DNA of 21,860 nucleotides from C7867-002 sp964646515 (GCA_964646515.1 CAZYES010000012.1:1-21860); one strand, 5' to 3'. Counted from the stretch's first letter, positions 14,034 to 20,944 are shown. The notes: a model not told the origin generated them from the letters alone. Made by a program: numbers and translations.

Positions 14034-15350
14034 ATGTTATATAACACTCTTTCGGCTCCGATCACTTGCCAGATCGAGCTAACCTCCGCTTGCAATAACA
14101 GTTGCCTGTATTGCTACAACCACTGGCGTCATGGCAGTGACACCACTCAAACATCCATAGATCCTGCGATGTTAGATAGAATAGCAGAACAGGTAATCGA
14201 TGGCCGTATCTTTCAGGTTATCTTTACTGGCGGCGAGTGCATGCTGGAAAAGAAACAGCTCTTCAAAGGTCTGGAGATGCTAATAACGCACGGTGTTTCG
14301 TGCACTGTTAACTCCAATCTGACCACCATGACAGAGGAAGATGCCCAGACGTTGCGAAAAATCGGCGTAAGAGGAATACTGACTTCTGTCTGCTCGCATA
14401 ATCCGGCAGTTCATGATCACATAAATCAGCGTCGGGGGGCCTTGGATGAGACTATCAGAGGCATCAAGCTTTCCTTGGCTTCCGGCATATCTGTTGCGGT
14501 CAGCATGGTGCTCATAAAGCAAAATGTCAAAGATGTCATCCCTACGGGGCTGATGCTCAAAAGTCTTGGCGTCCGCCAAATCTTTGCCACCAAGGCGTCT
14601 CCTCCACTCAATGCTGTGGATTTCTCCAAGCTGATGATCACGCGTGAAGAGATGATCGCATCTATGGACGATCTGTGTGTCCTTCAAAGGGAACACGGGA
14701 TGACCGTAGGAATATTGGAATGTTACTCCCTTTGTTCTTATGGCACACCTGAAAAATATCCGTTTGTCGCCGAAAGACGCTGTAGTGCAGGAATCACCAC
14801 CTGCACGATTGGGTCTGATGGAAACATTCGGCCATGCTCTCACTCGGACAAGACGTACGGTAACGTAATGTCTACAGGACTAGTTCCAGCATGGAACGCG
14901 ATGACCGAACAAAGAGATGGACAACTGCTTCCCGCGGTCTGCAAAGCCTGTCCCTTGTTTGCAGATTGTAGCGGTGGGTGTCGGGTGGATGCATTCTGTT
15001 GTTCGGGGCGCTATAGCGCGCTTGATCCATATGCCCGACCAAAGACCGTCTCTAAGATAGTCTCAGTCGATCGATTAGTTAAGCCCGTGTCTCTCAGCCA
15101 AAAGCTGGAGGTTAACACGGGTCTTCATACACGAATCGAGTCGATAGGGGTGTTGTGTGCCGACGAGTCTCTCATGGGCACACCAGCCATCTTGACGCGT
15201 GACACGTTTGACCTGGTGACAGCCCTACAGGGCAACCAATTCACTGTGGGGGAGGTCTCGACCCGCTTTGATATCCCAATCAGCGACGCCATAACCTTAT
15301 GTAGCGCACTGGTTAGGGACAGGGTACTTATGGCTGTTCCTCTCCATTGA
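14034..15350 (+). CDS. Radical SAM/SPASM peptide maturase with C-terminal RRE-like region
   Basis: A 438-residue enzyme expected to modify a ribosomal peptide by radical chemistry. The radical SAM cluster motif is CNNSCLYC (C20, C24, C27) and the SAM-binding TGGE is at 65-68. The SPASM region contains C250, C257 and C268 (CSAGITTCTIGSDGNIRPC) and then CKAC, DC, GGC and further Cys (C303-C322), enough for two auxiliary Fe-S clusters. Residues about 340-438 (DTFDLVTALQGNQFTVGEVS and a following helical pair) resemble a PqqD-like recognition element (RRE) placed at the C-terminus. The precursor gene starts 57 bp downstream. SPASM maturases of Cys-rich peptides often form thioether links, but the reaction here is unknown. 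No Shine-Dalgarno sequence precedes ATG 14034. GC content appears higher than that of the flanking peptidase. Confidence 0.9.
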   Translation: MLYNTLSAPITCQIELTSACNNSCLYCYNHWRHGSDTTQTSIDPAMLDRIAEQVIDGRIFQVIFTGGECMLEKKQLFKGLEMLITHGVSCTVNSNLTTMTEEDAQTLRKIGVRGILTSVCSHNPAVHDHINQRRGALDETIRGIKLSLASGISVAVSMVLIKQNVKDVIPTGLMLKSLGVRQIFATKASPPLNAVDFSKLMITREEMIASMDDLCVLQREHGMTVGILECYSLCSYGTPEKYPFVAERRCSAGITTCTIGSDGNIRPCSHSDKTYGNVMSTGLVPAWNAMTEQRDGQLLPAVCKACPLFADCSGGCRVDAFCCSGRYSALDPYARPKTVSKIVSVDRLVKPVSLSQKLEVNTGLHTRIESIGVLCADESLMGTPAILTRDTFDLVTALQGNQFTVGEVSTRFDIPISDAITLCSALVRDRVLMAVPLH

Positions 15351-15374
15351 CTAGTTCCACAATTGTGGTAGGCT
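15347..15374 (+). promoter_or_regulatory. Promoter of the precursor peptide with a palindrome in the spacer
   Basis: TTGACT (15347-15352), a 16-bp spacer and TAGGCT (15369-15374) with extended TGG. The spacer holds a perfect 12-bp palindrome CCACAATTGTGG (15357-15368), exactly where a repressor or MerR-type activator would act. The -35 overlaps the maturase stop codon, so the precursor has its own transcription. Confidence 0.6.
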
Positions 15375-15407
15375 CTATGTGGCGCACATGCCATAGAAAG
15401 TTAAGTT

Positions 15408-15590
15408 ATGAACATTAAGTTGAATCGCTCAAACGAGCAACGGCCGAAAGTCAGGCTGTACGGTTATGCTTCGCTCCTCGTGGACAAGCAACCTACCAGC
15501 CAGCAAGCCAGCGGGTCGTTGACCGGTACTGGCAAGACTGCGATGTCCTGCTATTGCAACTGCGGTTGCGCGTGCAATGTTACCGGCTAA
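15408..15590 (+). CDS. RiPP precursor peptide with alternating-Cys core
   Basis: A 60-residue peptide. Residues 1-45 are charged and Cys-free. They include RPKVRLYGYASLL (12-24), which fits the P-x-(L/V)-x-x-x-G pattern used by RRE domains to bind leader peptides (P13, V15, G19). A Gly/Ser/Thr/Gln-rich spacer leads to the core SCYCNCGCACNVTG (47-60), where Cys occupies every second position (48, 50, 52, 54, 56). Its own promoter, the adjacent SPASM maturase and a strong terminator right after the stop are the standard layout of a modified-peptide locus. Five Cys separated by single residues is a spacing I do not recognise from known families. A metal-binding, metallothionein-like peptide is the main alternative. 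The start at 15408 has only a weak GAAAG upstream. Confidence 0.8.
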   Translation: MNIKLNRSNEQRPKVRLYGYASLLVDKQPTSQQASGSLTGTGKTAMSCYCNCGCACNVTG

Positions 15591-15614
15591 ACGTTTCGCT
15601 TCGGCGTCTTCAAA

Positions 15615-15652
15615 GGCGGACACAACACATGTTGTGCCCGCCTCCTTTTTTT
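15615..15652 (+). terminator. Strong intrinsic terminator after the precursor
   Basis: GGCGG-A-CACAAC (15615-15626) pairs with GTTGTG-C-CCGCC (15631-15642) around ACAT, with a single A-C mismatch, followed by a run of seven T (15646-15652). It separates the precursor from the metallopeptidase. Confidence 0.9.
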
Positions 15653-15681
15653 GGTAATATTATTGACACGGAAACAGCAAT

Positions 15682-16341
15682 ATGATCTACAGAATTACTA
15701 GTCAAAACGACGAAAAACTACAAGGATATTATGATACTGCCCTCAAAGAGTTGAATGATTTCTACGGCATCAACTGGGTTAGAAATTTACCTAGGTTGAT
15801 TATAGTAGACAATCGAAAGTCAATTGATGCGTTATTCGGGAAGAAGTCGGAAGGTTGGATGATTGGTTGGTCTGAAAACAATAACATTTACGTCTTAGAT
15901 AAAGCTAAGTTCTCTAAAGAGAGTGATCATAAAGAATATAGTGATGAGGAGTATGCAATGTTAATAAAGCACGAGATGAGTCATTCGTTTTCTTCAATTC
16001 TGGCAAAAGGAGAAGTAAAACCAAAGTGGCTTTGGGAAGGGATCGCTATTTACACATCCGGACAGAACTCATTGCGAACGAAGCCAGATAAGTTTAAGGG
16101 TTTTCTTGAATATTTTGATAACGGAGGAAAAGATGTATACACTGAAGCCGGTTTTGCTGTTCAGTTGCTAGTCGAAAAATTTGGTAAGCAAAAAATACTA
16201 TCCCTGATTAGTTCGTCTGAGCATAATAGTAAGGCGGAGTTTTGTATCACGTTTAAATCCATATTTGGTTTCGAGCCAACATATGAAGAATTTGATAAGA
16301 TCGCAACAGAGGTGCATTCTCGAAATACTGATGTGTGTTAG
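15682..16341 (+). CDS. Cytosolic HExxH zinc metallopeptidase, gluzincin type
   Basis: A 219-residue protein without signal peptide or membrane helix. HEMSH (H97, E98, H101) supplies two zinc ligands and the catalytic Glu. LWEGIAIY places Glu119 eighteen residues later as the probable third ligand, the arrangement of gluzincin peptidases with the WEGxA signature (peptidase_MA-like). The C-terminal region (EAGFAVQLLVEKFGKQKILSL...FKSIFGFEPTYEEF) also matches that layout. It follows the RiPP terminator and may have its own start, with TGG-TAATAT at 15652-15660. Cytosolic location and context make it a candidate leader-removing protease, but this is inference; it could be independent cargo. It is more AT-rich than the maturase. 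Confidence 0.8.
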   Translation: MIYRITSQNDEKLQGYYDTALKELNDFYGINWVRNLPRLIIVDNRKSIDALFGKKSEGWMIGWSENNNIYVLDKAKFSKESDHKEYSDEEYAMLIKHEMSHSFSSILAKGEVKPKWLWEGIAIYTSGQNSLRTKPDKFKGFLEYFDNGGKDVYTEAGFAVQLLVEKFGKQKILSLISSSEHNSKAEFCITFKSIFGFEPTYEEFDKIATEVHSRNTDVC

Positions 16342-16484
16342 TCGTGAATAAAGTTTGGGATAACAAGAGGGTGTCAACCCGCTCTATCGACCAAATGCCT
16401 GCGCACCACCTACTCTCCAAAAGTATGGGAGGCGAAAATTTCTTATGATTATTTCTGATACTCTGTTATCATCAGTATTTAAGT

Positions 16485-17552
16485 ATGAATATGCAAACGA
16501 AAAATGCAAAAAAATACAAGGTGATAGACCTTTTCTCAGGTTGTGGCGGACTGTCATTTGGACTTGCTGAGGCTGGATTTGACGTTGTTTTAGGAATAGA
16601 TAACTGGCAAGACGCCCTGGATACTTTTGAGAAGAATCATCCCGGATCACAAACCTATAATACAGATCTTTCTCTGACTAGCCCGGCAGAGATCTGTAGA
16701 AAGTTCTCTATTAGCAAAGGAGATATTGCCATTCTTGTCGGAGGTCCACCTTGCCAAGGATTTTCTATTTCTGGAAAAAGAAACCCCGATGATCCTAGAA
16801 ACAGACTTTACAAGAGCTTTGTCGATTTTGTCGCCTATTTGAGACCTAAAATATTTATAATGGAAAACGTTCCCAATTTAGTGTCTATGGCCGGCGGAAA
16901 AATTAAAGATAAAATAATTGAAGATTTCTCCAGACACGGATATACTGTTTCGTGGAAGATTTTAGACGCAAGCGAGTACGGCGTACCACAAAGACGTCGA
17001 CGTGTTTTCTTTGTCGGTGTCTTGGGAGATAAGAAATTTAATTTCCCCGAAATTATTAGCTCTACGCCGGTTACAGTGTATGATGCAATTAGCGACTTGA
17101 CGGAAGCAACAGTACCAGACGGATCGTCCTATTCCATTTCACAAAAAAATGATTACCAGAAAAAAATGCGCAAAGGCTCAAGAGGGATTTTCAACCATGT
17201 GGCTACCGTTCATACCGAGCAGACAAAAAAAATTATATCCATGGTGCCTGACGGAAAAAATTATAAGTCCTTGCCGAAGCATCTGCACAATACGCGGAAA
17301 GTAAACATAGCGTGGACGCGGCTTAACAGTAGAAAACCAAGTTATACTATAGACACGGGACATAACCATATCTTCCACTACCGCTTTAACCGTGTTCCGA
17401 CTACGCGCGAATCTGCCAGAATACAATCTTTTCCGGACAGGTTTATATTTGTCGGCGGAAAGACCAGTCAGCTCAAACAGGTTGGGAATGCGGTGCCGCC
17501 AGAATTGGCTAGAGAGATTGGTAAAAAACTGCTAGACTATGTAAAAAATTAA
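16485..17552 (+). CDS. DNA (cytosine-5) methyltransferase, first of two
   Basis: A 355-residue C5-cytosine methyltransferase. Motif I DLFSGCGGLSFGL binds SAM, motif IV GGPPCQGFS carries catalytic Cys90, motif VI is ENVPN, motif VIII is YGVPQRRRRVFFVG and motif X is QVGNAVPPELA. The target-recognition region lies about 185-300. The length is normal for a single-chain enzyme. It starts a tight cluster: one base separates its stop from the nuclease gene. A possible extended -10, TGT-TATCAT (16464-16472), lies 12 bases before the ATG. ATG 16491 is an alternative start. It should protect one strand or one site of the cluster's recognition sequence. The target sequence cannot be read from the protein. 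Confidence 0.95.
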   Translation: MNMQTKNAKKYKVIDLFSGCGGLSFGLAEAGFDVVLGIDNWQDALDTFEKNHPGSQTYNTDLSLTSPAEICRKFSISKGDIAILVGGPPCQGFSISGKRNPDDPRNRLYKSFVDFVAYLRPKIFIMENVPNLVSMAGGKIKDKIIEDFSRHGYTVSWKILDASEYGVPQRRRRVFFVGVLGDKKFNFPEIISSTPVTVYDAISDLTEATVPDGSSYSISQKNDYQKKMRKGSRGIFNHVATVHTEQTKKIISMVPDGKNYKSLPKHLHNTRKVNIAWTRLNSRKPSYTIDTGHNHIFHYRFNRVPTTRESARIQSFPDRFIFVGGKTSQLKQVGNAVPPELAREIGKKLLDYVKN

Positions 17553-17553
17553 C

Positions 17554-18957
17554 ATGCCCACTTATCACATTCCAGAAGAATATATGTTGCGGCACATTTT
17601 CCCGCGGGGACGAATGCTCAGACAAATCGAAGACGATCTGACTATATTCGTACAACTTGTCGCTTCTCTCAGCGGCACTAAAAAGGAGGAGTTTGAATCA
17701 AAGTTTGATGCAGAATACAAAAAGTTGCATGCTCTTTCAGACAAAACCATTAAGAATCACCGTACCGAAATGATAAAACTATTTGGGCTTGTCATACACA
17801 ATGATGACGGCATAGTTGAGCCCAGTGCGAGGACGATGAATTTGATAACGACCCAGAATTTCCAGTTATTTTTTAAAACATTTTGCAATAGATTCCAATT
17901 TCCCAATTGTATAAACAAACCCCAGGAGACCATTGAGCAGATGAAACATGGCGTGAGTTTCAAACCTGCAGCATTTATTCTTGAGATGTTGAGGGAGGCT
18001 GAAGCAATTTCAGGCAAAACATTAAGAGTCTCAGGACCGGAAATATCAAACGTCGTTTTTAACGATACCAGAGTTACTTCCGGAATAGTCATGCCTCGCC
18101 AGGTGGCCGAGCAGATGATTTCTTTGAGATCAGAGCAGCATACTTTCGACGGTGGAAGCAGAATGGCCCAGCACGGCAGGGAATTTCTAGGATATATGTA
18201 TCTTGCCGGATTACTGAATGTCGAAGAAAACGGTTCTTTCTCTTTGAACCATAACGAATCGAGGTCATCCAGTTTCATAATTGACAGGAAAAAGTCAATA
18301 TTTTTCGATGTGCCACAGGATTATATCTCAAATGCGGATGTCAGAAAGAAAACGGCCAGAGAGTGGGAGATGTGGTATGGAGAAGTGAGTTCAATTGAGA
18401 TTCTGCGGCTCGAACCATCCACGGAAACGATTGAGGAATTCAAAGATACTGCTGCAAAAGAAGTAGGAATGACAGCGGCAGATGTCGCTACAGAGCCGTG
18501 GATAATCTCCAGGAGGGATGTCGGTTCAGTCGGTGAACATGTCGTATTGAAATATGAGAAAGAAACCATAAAAAGAAAGAGACCTGACAAGGCCGAACTC
18601 GTCAGAATAGTATCGAATGATACAAGTTTGGGATACGATATTCAATCTATAGATCTGGAAGATTTCAGTCGAAAGAAACTTATCGAGGTTAAGACAACCA
18701 TAAGGACGTTCATGCCCGATTCAGAAATCATCACCTTCTTTCCCATGAGCAGTAATGAATGGGAAACCGCACGACATAACGGTGATAACTATTACATATA
18801 CAGAGTATTTCTTACCAGAGAATCTGCCAAAATATTCGTAATAAGAAATCCTGTCAAAGAATACGGTGAAGGAAACATCGTAGTAGAGCCGCTTTCTTAC
18901 AGAGTGCTCGTGAAATCGGAAGCTGGGGATTACCTTTCTGAGATAAAAATGCGATAA
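17554..18957 (+). CDS. Restriction endonuclease with C-terminal DUF3883 (PD-(D/E)XK) domain
   Basis: A 467-residue protein placed between two cytosine methyltransferases. The C-terminal domain has the DUF3883 pattern: SLGYDIQSIDLE, then KKLIEVKTT, giving the nuclease triad D362, E378 and K380, followed by FFPMSSNEWETARHNGDNYYIYRVF. The first 320 or so residues are likely DNA-recognition modules. They include helical segments at the start (IPEEYMLRHIFPRGRMLRQI), LQ/helix-turn stretches and RQVAEQMISL, but no named domain is seen. The ATG at 17554 follows the methyltransferase stop by one base, so translation is probably coupled. The position argues strongly for the cleavage subunit of a type II-like system. 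The target site and cut pattern cannot be inferred. Confidence 0.8.
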   Translation: MPTYHIPEEYMLRHIFPRGRMLRQIEDDLTIFVQLVASLSGTKKEEFESKFDAEYKKLHALSDKTIKNHRTEMIKLFGLVIHNDDGIVEPSARTMNLITTQNFQLFFKTFCNRFQFPNCINKPQETIEQMKHGVSFKPAAFILEMLREAEAISGKTLRVSGPEISNVVFNDTRVTSGIVMPRQVAEQMISLRSEQHTFDGGSRMAQHGREFLGYMYLAGLLNVEENGSFSLNHNESRSSSFIIDRKKSIFFDVPQDYISNADVRKKTAREWEMWYGEVSSIEILRLEPSTETIEEFKDTAAKEVGMTAADVATEPWIISRRDVGSVGEHVVLKYEKETIKRKRPDKAELVRIVSNDTSLGYDIQSIDLEDFSRKKLIEVKTTIRTFMPDSEIITFFPMSSNEWETARHNGDNYYIYRVFLTRESAKIFVIRNPVKEYGEGNIVVEPLSYRVLVKSEAGDYLSEIKMR

Positions 18958-18960
18958 TGG

Positions 18961-20058
18961 GTGTACATGTACATCCGCATTGCTTCCATTTTTTCGGGTT
19001 GTGGGGGTTCCGATCTCGGTATGCTTGGCGGGTTCAAATTCCTGGGAAGGAAGTATGAAAAATTACCGTTCGAAATAGTCTTTGCCCTGGACAACGACGC
19101 AAAAGCAGTTGAAACCTACAACTGTAATTTTCAACATGCCGCGACAGTTGCCGATATTGAAACCTTTGATCGGAAAAAAATGCCTGAGTTTGATTTGTTA
19201 CTCGGCGGTTTTCCTTGTCAGTCGTTCAGCACGGTCAACCCCACAAAGAATCCTTTTGACAGACGTGGAACTCTCTATAAGAGGATGACAGCAATTCTAC
19301 GAGAAAGGCGGCCTAAATATTTCATTGCCGAGAATGTCAAAGGCATGCTTGTTCTTCGTAATGGAGAGATATTTAACGGCATTAAAAAAGAGTTTGAAAA
19401 GCAAGGGTACATTGTAAAACACAAGCTCGTGAATGCGGCGGACTTTGGCGTACCGCAAAAAAGAGAGAGGGTGTTCATAGTAGGAATACGCAAGGATGTA
19501 GCTTTTGACTTTGTATTTCCGGAGCCAACACACTCGGAGAATGCTTCCTCCGGATCTAAATGGATTGGTCTCGGTAGGGTTATAGATAACCTTAAACCAT
19601 CGGACGTTAAGTATTATTTTTCTGAGAAAGCCGTAAGGGGTATGAAAAATGCAAAAAATAATATGAAGCGAGGGCTTGCACAGAGTCTAGAAAAACCATG
19701 TCTCACCGTAACTTCCCACCTTGCTAAAGTAAGCTTAAATTCTCGTGACCCTGTCCTGTTGGTAGATCCAGGGAAAGAACTGTATCGCCGGTTTACTCCA
19801 AGGGAAGCGGCAAGAATTCAGTCGTTTCCGGATAGTTTTGTCTTTCCCGGATCCGATGCGGTTTCTTATAAACAAATCGGCAATGCTATAGCCCCGGTTG
19901 TAATGTGGCATGTTGCCAAAGCATTGTTCACACAGGTAGAATCAAATTCCAAACCAAATGGCCGACATATTTTCAAAGAGAAAAAGGAGCCTGATAATGG
20001 CGAACATAAAATCGAAGAATACGAGTATAGAGATGCTGGTGTTCTCGAAATTGCGTAA
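18961..20058 (+). CDS. DNA (cytosine-5) methyltransferase, second of two
   Basis: A 365-residue C5-cytosine methyltransferase that differs clearly from the first. Motif I is SIFSGCGGSDLG, motif IV GGFPCQSFS has catalytic Cys86, motif VI is ENVKGM, motif VIII is FGVPQKRERVFIVG and motif X is QIGNAIAPVV. It has a longer N-terminal loop (GGFKFLGRKYEKLPF) and a charged C-terminal extension after the catalytic domain, created by the overlap with the Vsr-like gene. The frame opens at GTG 18961; ATG 18967 is equally possible, and neither has a good ribosome binding site. Three bases separate the nuclease stop from GTG. Two distinct C5 enzymes in one system suggest an asymmetric recognition sequence or two protected sites. 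Confidence 0.95.
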   Translation: MYMYIRIASIFSGCGGSDLGMLGGFKFLGRKYEKLPFEIVFALDNDAKAVETYNCNFQHAATVADIETFDRKKMPEFDLLLGGFPCQSFSTVNPTKNPFDRRGTLYKRMTAILRERRPKYFIAENVKGMLVLRNGEIFNGIKKEFEKQGYIVKHKLVNAADFGVPQKRERVFIVGIRKDVAFDFVFPEPTHSENASSGSKWIGLGRVIDNLKPSDVKYYFSEKAVRGMKNAKNNMKRGLAQSLEKPCLTVTSHLAKVSLNSRDPVLLVDPGKELYRRFTPREAARIQSFPDSFVFPGSDAVSYKQIGNAIAPVVMWHVAKALFTQVESNSKPNGRHIFKEKKEPDNGEHKIEEYEYRDAGVLEIA

Positions 20059-20359
20059 GACCGGAATATATTTTCAGAGGCATTATCGAAAGATTCCTGG
20101 AAATCCAGATATTGCCATACCATCAAAACAGAAGGCAGTTTTTATAGATGGTGACTTTTGGCACGGGTATCGGTTTACTTCATTTAGGAAAAGGCTTCCT
20201 TCATTTTGGAAGAATAAGATTGAGAACAATATGAAGAGAGACGTTAAGAACCGGTCAAAACTGTACCGATCCGGATGGAAAGTCTTGAGAGTCTGGGAGC
20301 ATCAAATTGAACGGCACGAAGACGAGACTATCCATAAGATTAGGGCGTTTCTAAGATAA
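19958..20359 (+). CDS. vsr: Vsr-like very short patch repair endonuclease
   Basis: A 133-residue protein. The N-terminus (MADIFSKRKRSLIMANIKSKNTSIEM) aligns with E. coli Vsr from its first residue, so ATG 19958 is the start even though it overlaps the methyltransferase by 101 bp in another frame. Catalytic Asp51 (NPDIAIP) and FWH (67-69) are conserved, as are the R-D and W-x-VLxVWE segments. Vsr nicks next to T:G mismatches left by deamination of 5-methylcytosine, matching its linkage to two C5 methyltransferases. The structural zinc ligands of the E. coli enzyme (C66, H71, C73, C117) are replaced (D66, Y71, F73, and H115 in WEH), so this is a zinc-less variant. It is the last gene before the right attachment site. 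Confidence 0.9.
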   Translation: MADIFSKRKRSLIMANIKSKNTSIEMLVFSKLRKTGIYFQRHYRKIPGNPDIAIPSKQKAVFIDGDFWHGYRFTSFRKRLPSFWKNKIENNMKRDVKNRSKLYRSGWKVLRVWEHQIERHEDETIHKIRAFLR

Positions 20360-20389
20360 GCCATTTAATGCCAAAAAAGTTCCAACTTC

Positions 20390-20405
20390 ATCCCACCGTC
20401 TCCGC
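20390..20405 (+). repeat. attR core of the 9.1-kb element
   Basis: An exact copy of the 16-bp tRNA-Ser end. Compared with the third copy at 20775 the identity extends to 24 bp (20383-20406), so the flank upstream of the core belongs to the element's right end. Confidence 0.8.
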
Positions 20406-20496
20406 CCTTGATCTGTACCCCATAAAGTGGACATGGTGTCGGTACATTCATTTATTACCTGTTGTTTTTGTCTATTAGGAATATTCTGTTATACAA

Positions 20497-20640
20497 ATGA
20501 AATTAAATTTTACCAAAGAACAATATTGGCATCTGATGAGAGCCGTCTATATCGCTGATTGGATAGCTAATGCTGTCACTACTACTGATTCGGAAGTAGA
20601 CAAGGGAATTGATTTTATCAAAAAGAATACTTTTAATTAG
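20497..20640 (+). CDS. 47-residue ORF, probably the N-terminal remnant of a longer protein
   Basis: Begins MKLNFTKEQYWHLMRAVYIA and continues DWIANAVTTTDSEVDKGIDF before a TAG stop. The pattern of alternating strand and helix with Trp/Tyr core residues looks like real protein. I recall longer proteins in Patescibacteria that start with a similar K-L-x-x-T-K-E-x-Y-x-x-L-x-x-x-V-Y-x-x-x-W-I-x-N-A pattern, so this may be truncated. It sits in the 385-bp remnant between two att copies. No strong ribosome binding site or well-spaced promoter. Confidence 0.4.
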   Translation: MKLNFTKEQYWHLMRAVYIADWIANAVTTTDSEVDKGIDFIKKNTFN

Positions 20641-20654
20641 GTATATAACTGTTT

Positions 20655-20678
20655 GCGCCCATCCTTGCGAATGGGCGC
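20655..20678. other. Perfect 8-bp hairpin
   Basis: GCGCCCAT (20655-20662) pairs with ATGGGCGC (20671-20678) around an eight-base loop, 14 bases after the 47-residue ORF. No T-run, so only a weak terminator candidate. Confidence 0.5.
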
Positions 20679-20774
20679 GAGGCCGAAGCCACTTGTGTCA
20701 TAATCCTAGCATACTTGTCGGCAAGTCACAACTTGTCAATCAAGTGGAATTATTGCCGAAAAGGTTACAACTTC

Positions 20775-20790
20775 ATCCCACCGTCTCCGC
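20775..20790 (+). repeat. Outer attR core
   Basis: The third copy of the 16-bp core. Sequence to its right should be the original chromosome beyond tRNA-Ser; it begins with a small hairpin TTTCAC-TTTTT-GTGAAA (20795-20811) that may have been the tRNA terminator. Confidence 0.75.
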
Positions 20791-20908
20791 CAATTTTCAC
20801 TTTTTGTGAAATCGTAAGATGTTGCCTCGGCATGGTATTTTTTCCGCAATTTTTAAGGCGTTTTTGAAATCCAAAAATAAAAAGTATAGGTATTAAGTGT
20901 TATACATC

Positions 20909-20944
20909 AAAAAGCTCCGCTGTGGCAGTTTGCCACAGCGGAGC
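20909..20944 (-). terminator. Intrinsic terminator of the secreted protein gene
   Basis: A perfect 14-bp stem (20914-20927 with 20931-20944, GC-rich) with a three-base loop, followed on the - strand by five T. It starts 17 bases after the stop of the - strand gene. Confidence 0.85.

Larger units (their letters stand above)
11250..20405. mobile_element. Integrative element of about 9.1 kb at the tRNA-Ser 3' end
   Basis: ATCCCACCGTCTCCGC occurs at 11250-11265, inside the end of tRNA-Ser, and again at 20390-20405. Just inside the left copy is a large serine recombinase gene reading toward the tRNA, the usual place for an integrase beside its attachment site. Enclosed cargo: a winged-helix-like protein, a radical SAM/SPASM peptide-maturation locus, a metallopeptidase and a restriction-modification/Vsr cluster. 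No conjugation, replication or phage structural gene is present, so it is a non-self-transferring genomic island or needs a helper. Composition is mixed, with the metallopeptidase more AT-rich than the maturase, suggesting stepwise assembly. Confidence 0.85.
20406..20790. mobile_element. Remnant of a second, related element between two att copies
   Basis: The segment is bounded by att cores at 20390-20405 and 20775-20790 and ends with the same GTTxCAACTTC flank as the 9.1-kb element. It keeps only the 47-residue ORF and a hairpin (20655-20678). The left end, CTGTACCCCATAAAGTGGACA, loosely resembles the end of an IS3/IS150-type insertion sequence, but no transposase is present. Confidence 0.5.

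Noticed and set aside
14034..15350. Ordinary metabolic radical SAM enzyme (for example, sulfatase maturase)
   Set aside because: No sulfatase or other substrate enzyme nearby, and the adjacent Cys-rich peptide with its own promoter fits a peptide maturase better.
15429..15623. 64-residue - strand ORF over the precursor gene
   Set aside because: Antisense to the precursor and lacks a start signal; the + strand has promoter, Cys core and terminator.
20406..20436. IS3/IS150-family insertion sequence end
   Set aside because: Only a loose match to terminal sequence; no partner inverted repeat or transposase in the window.
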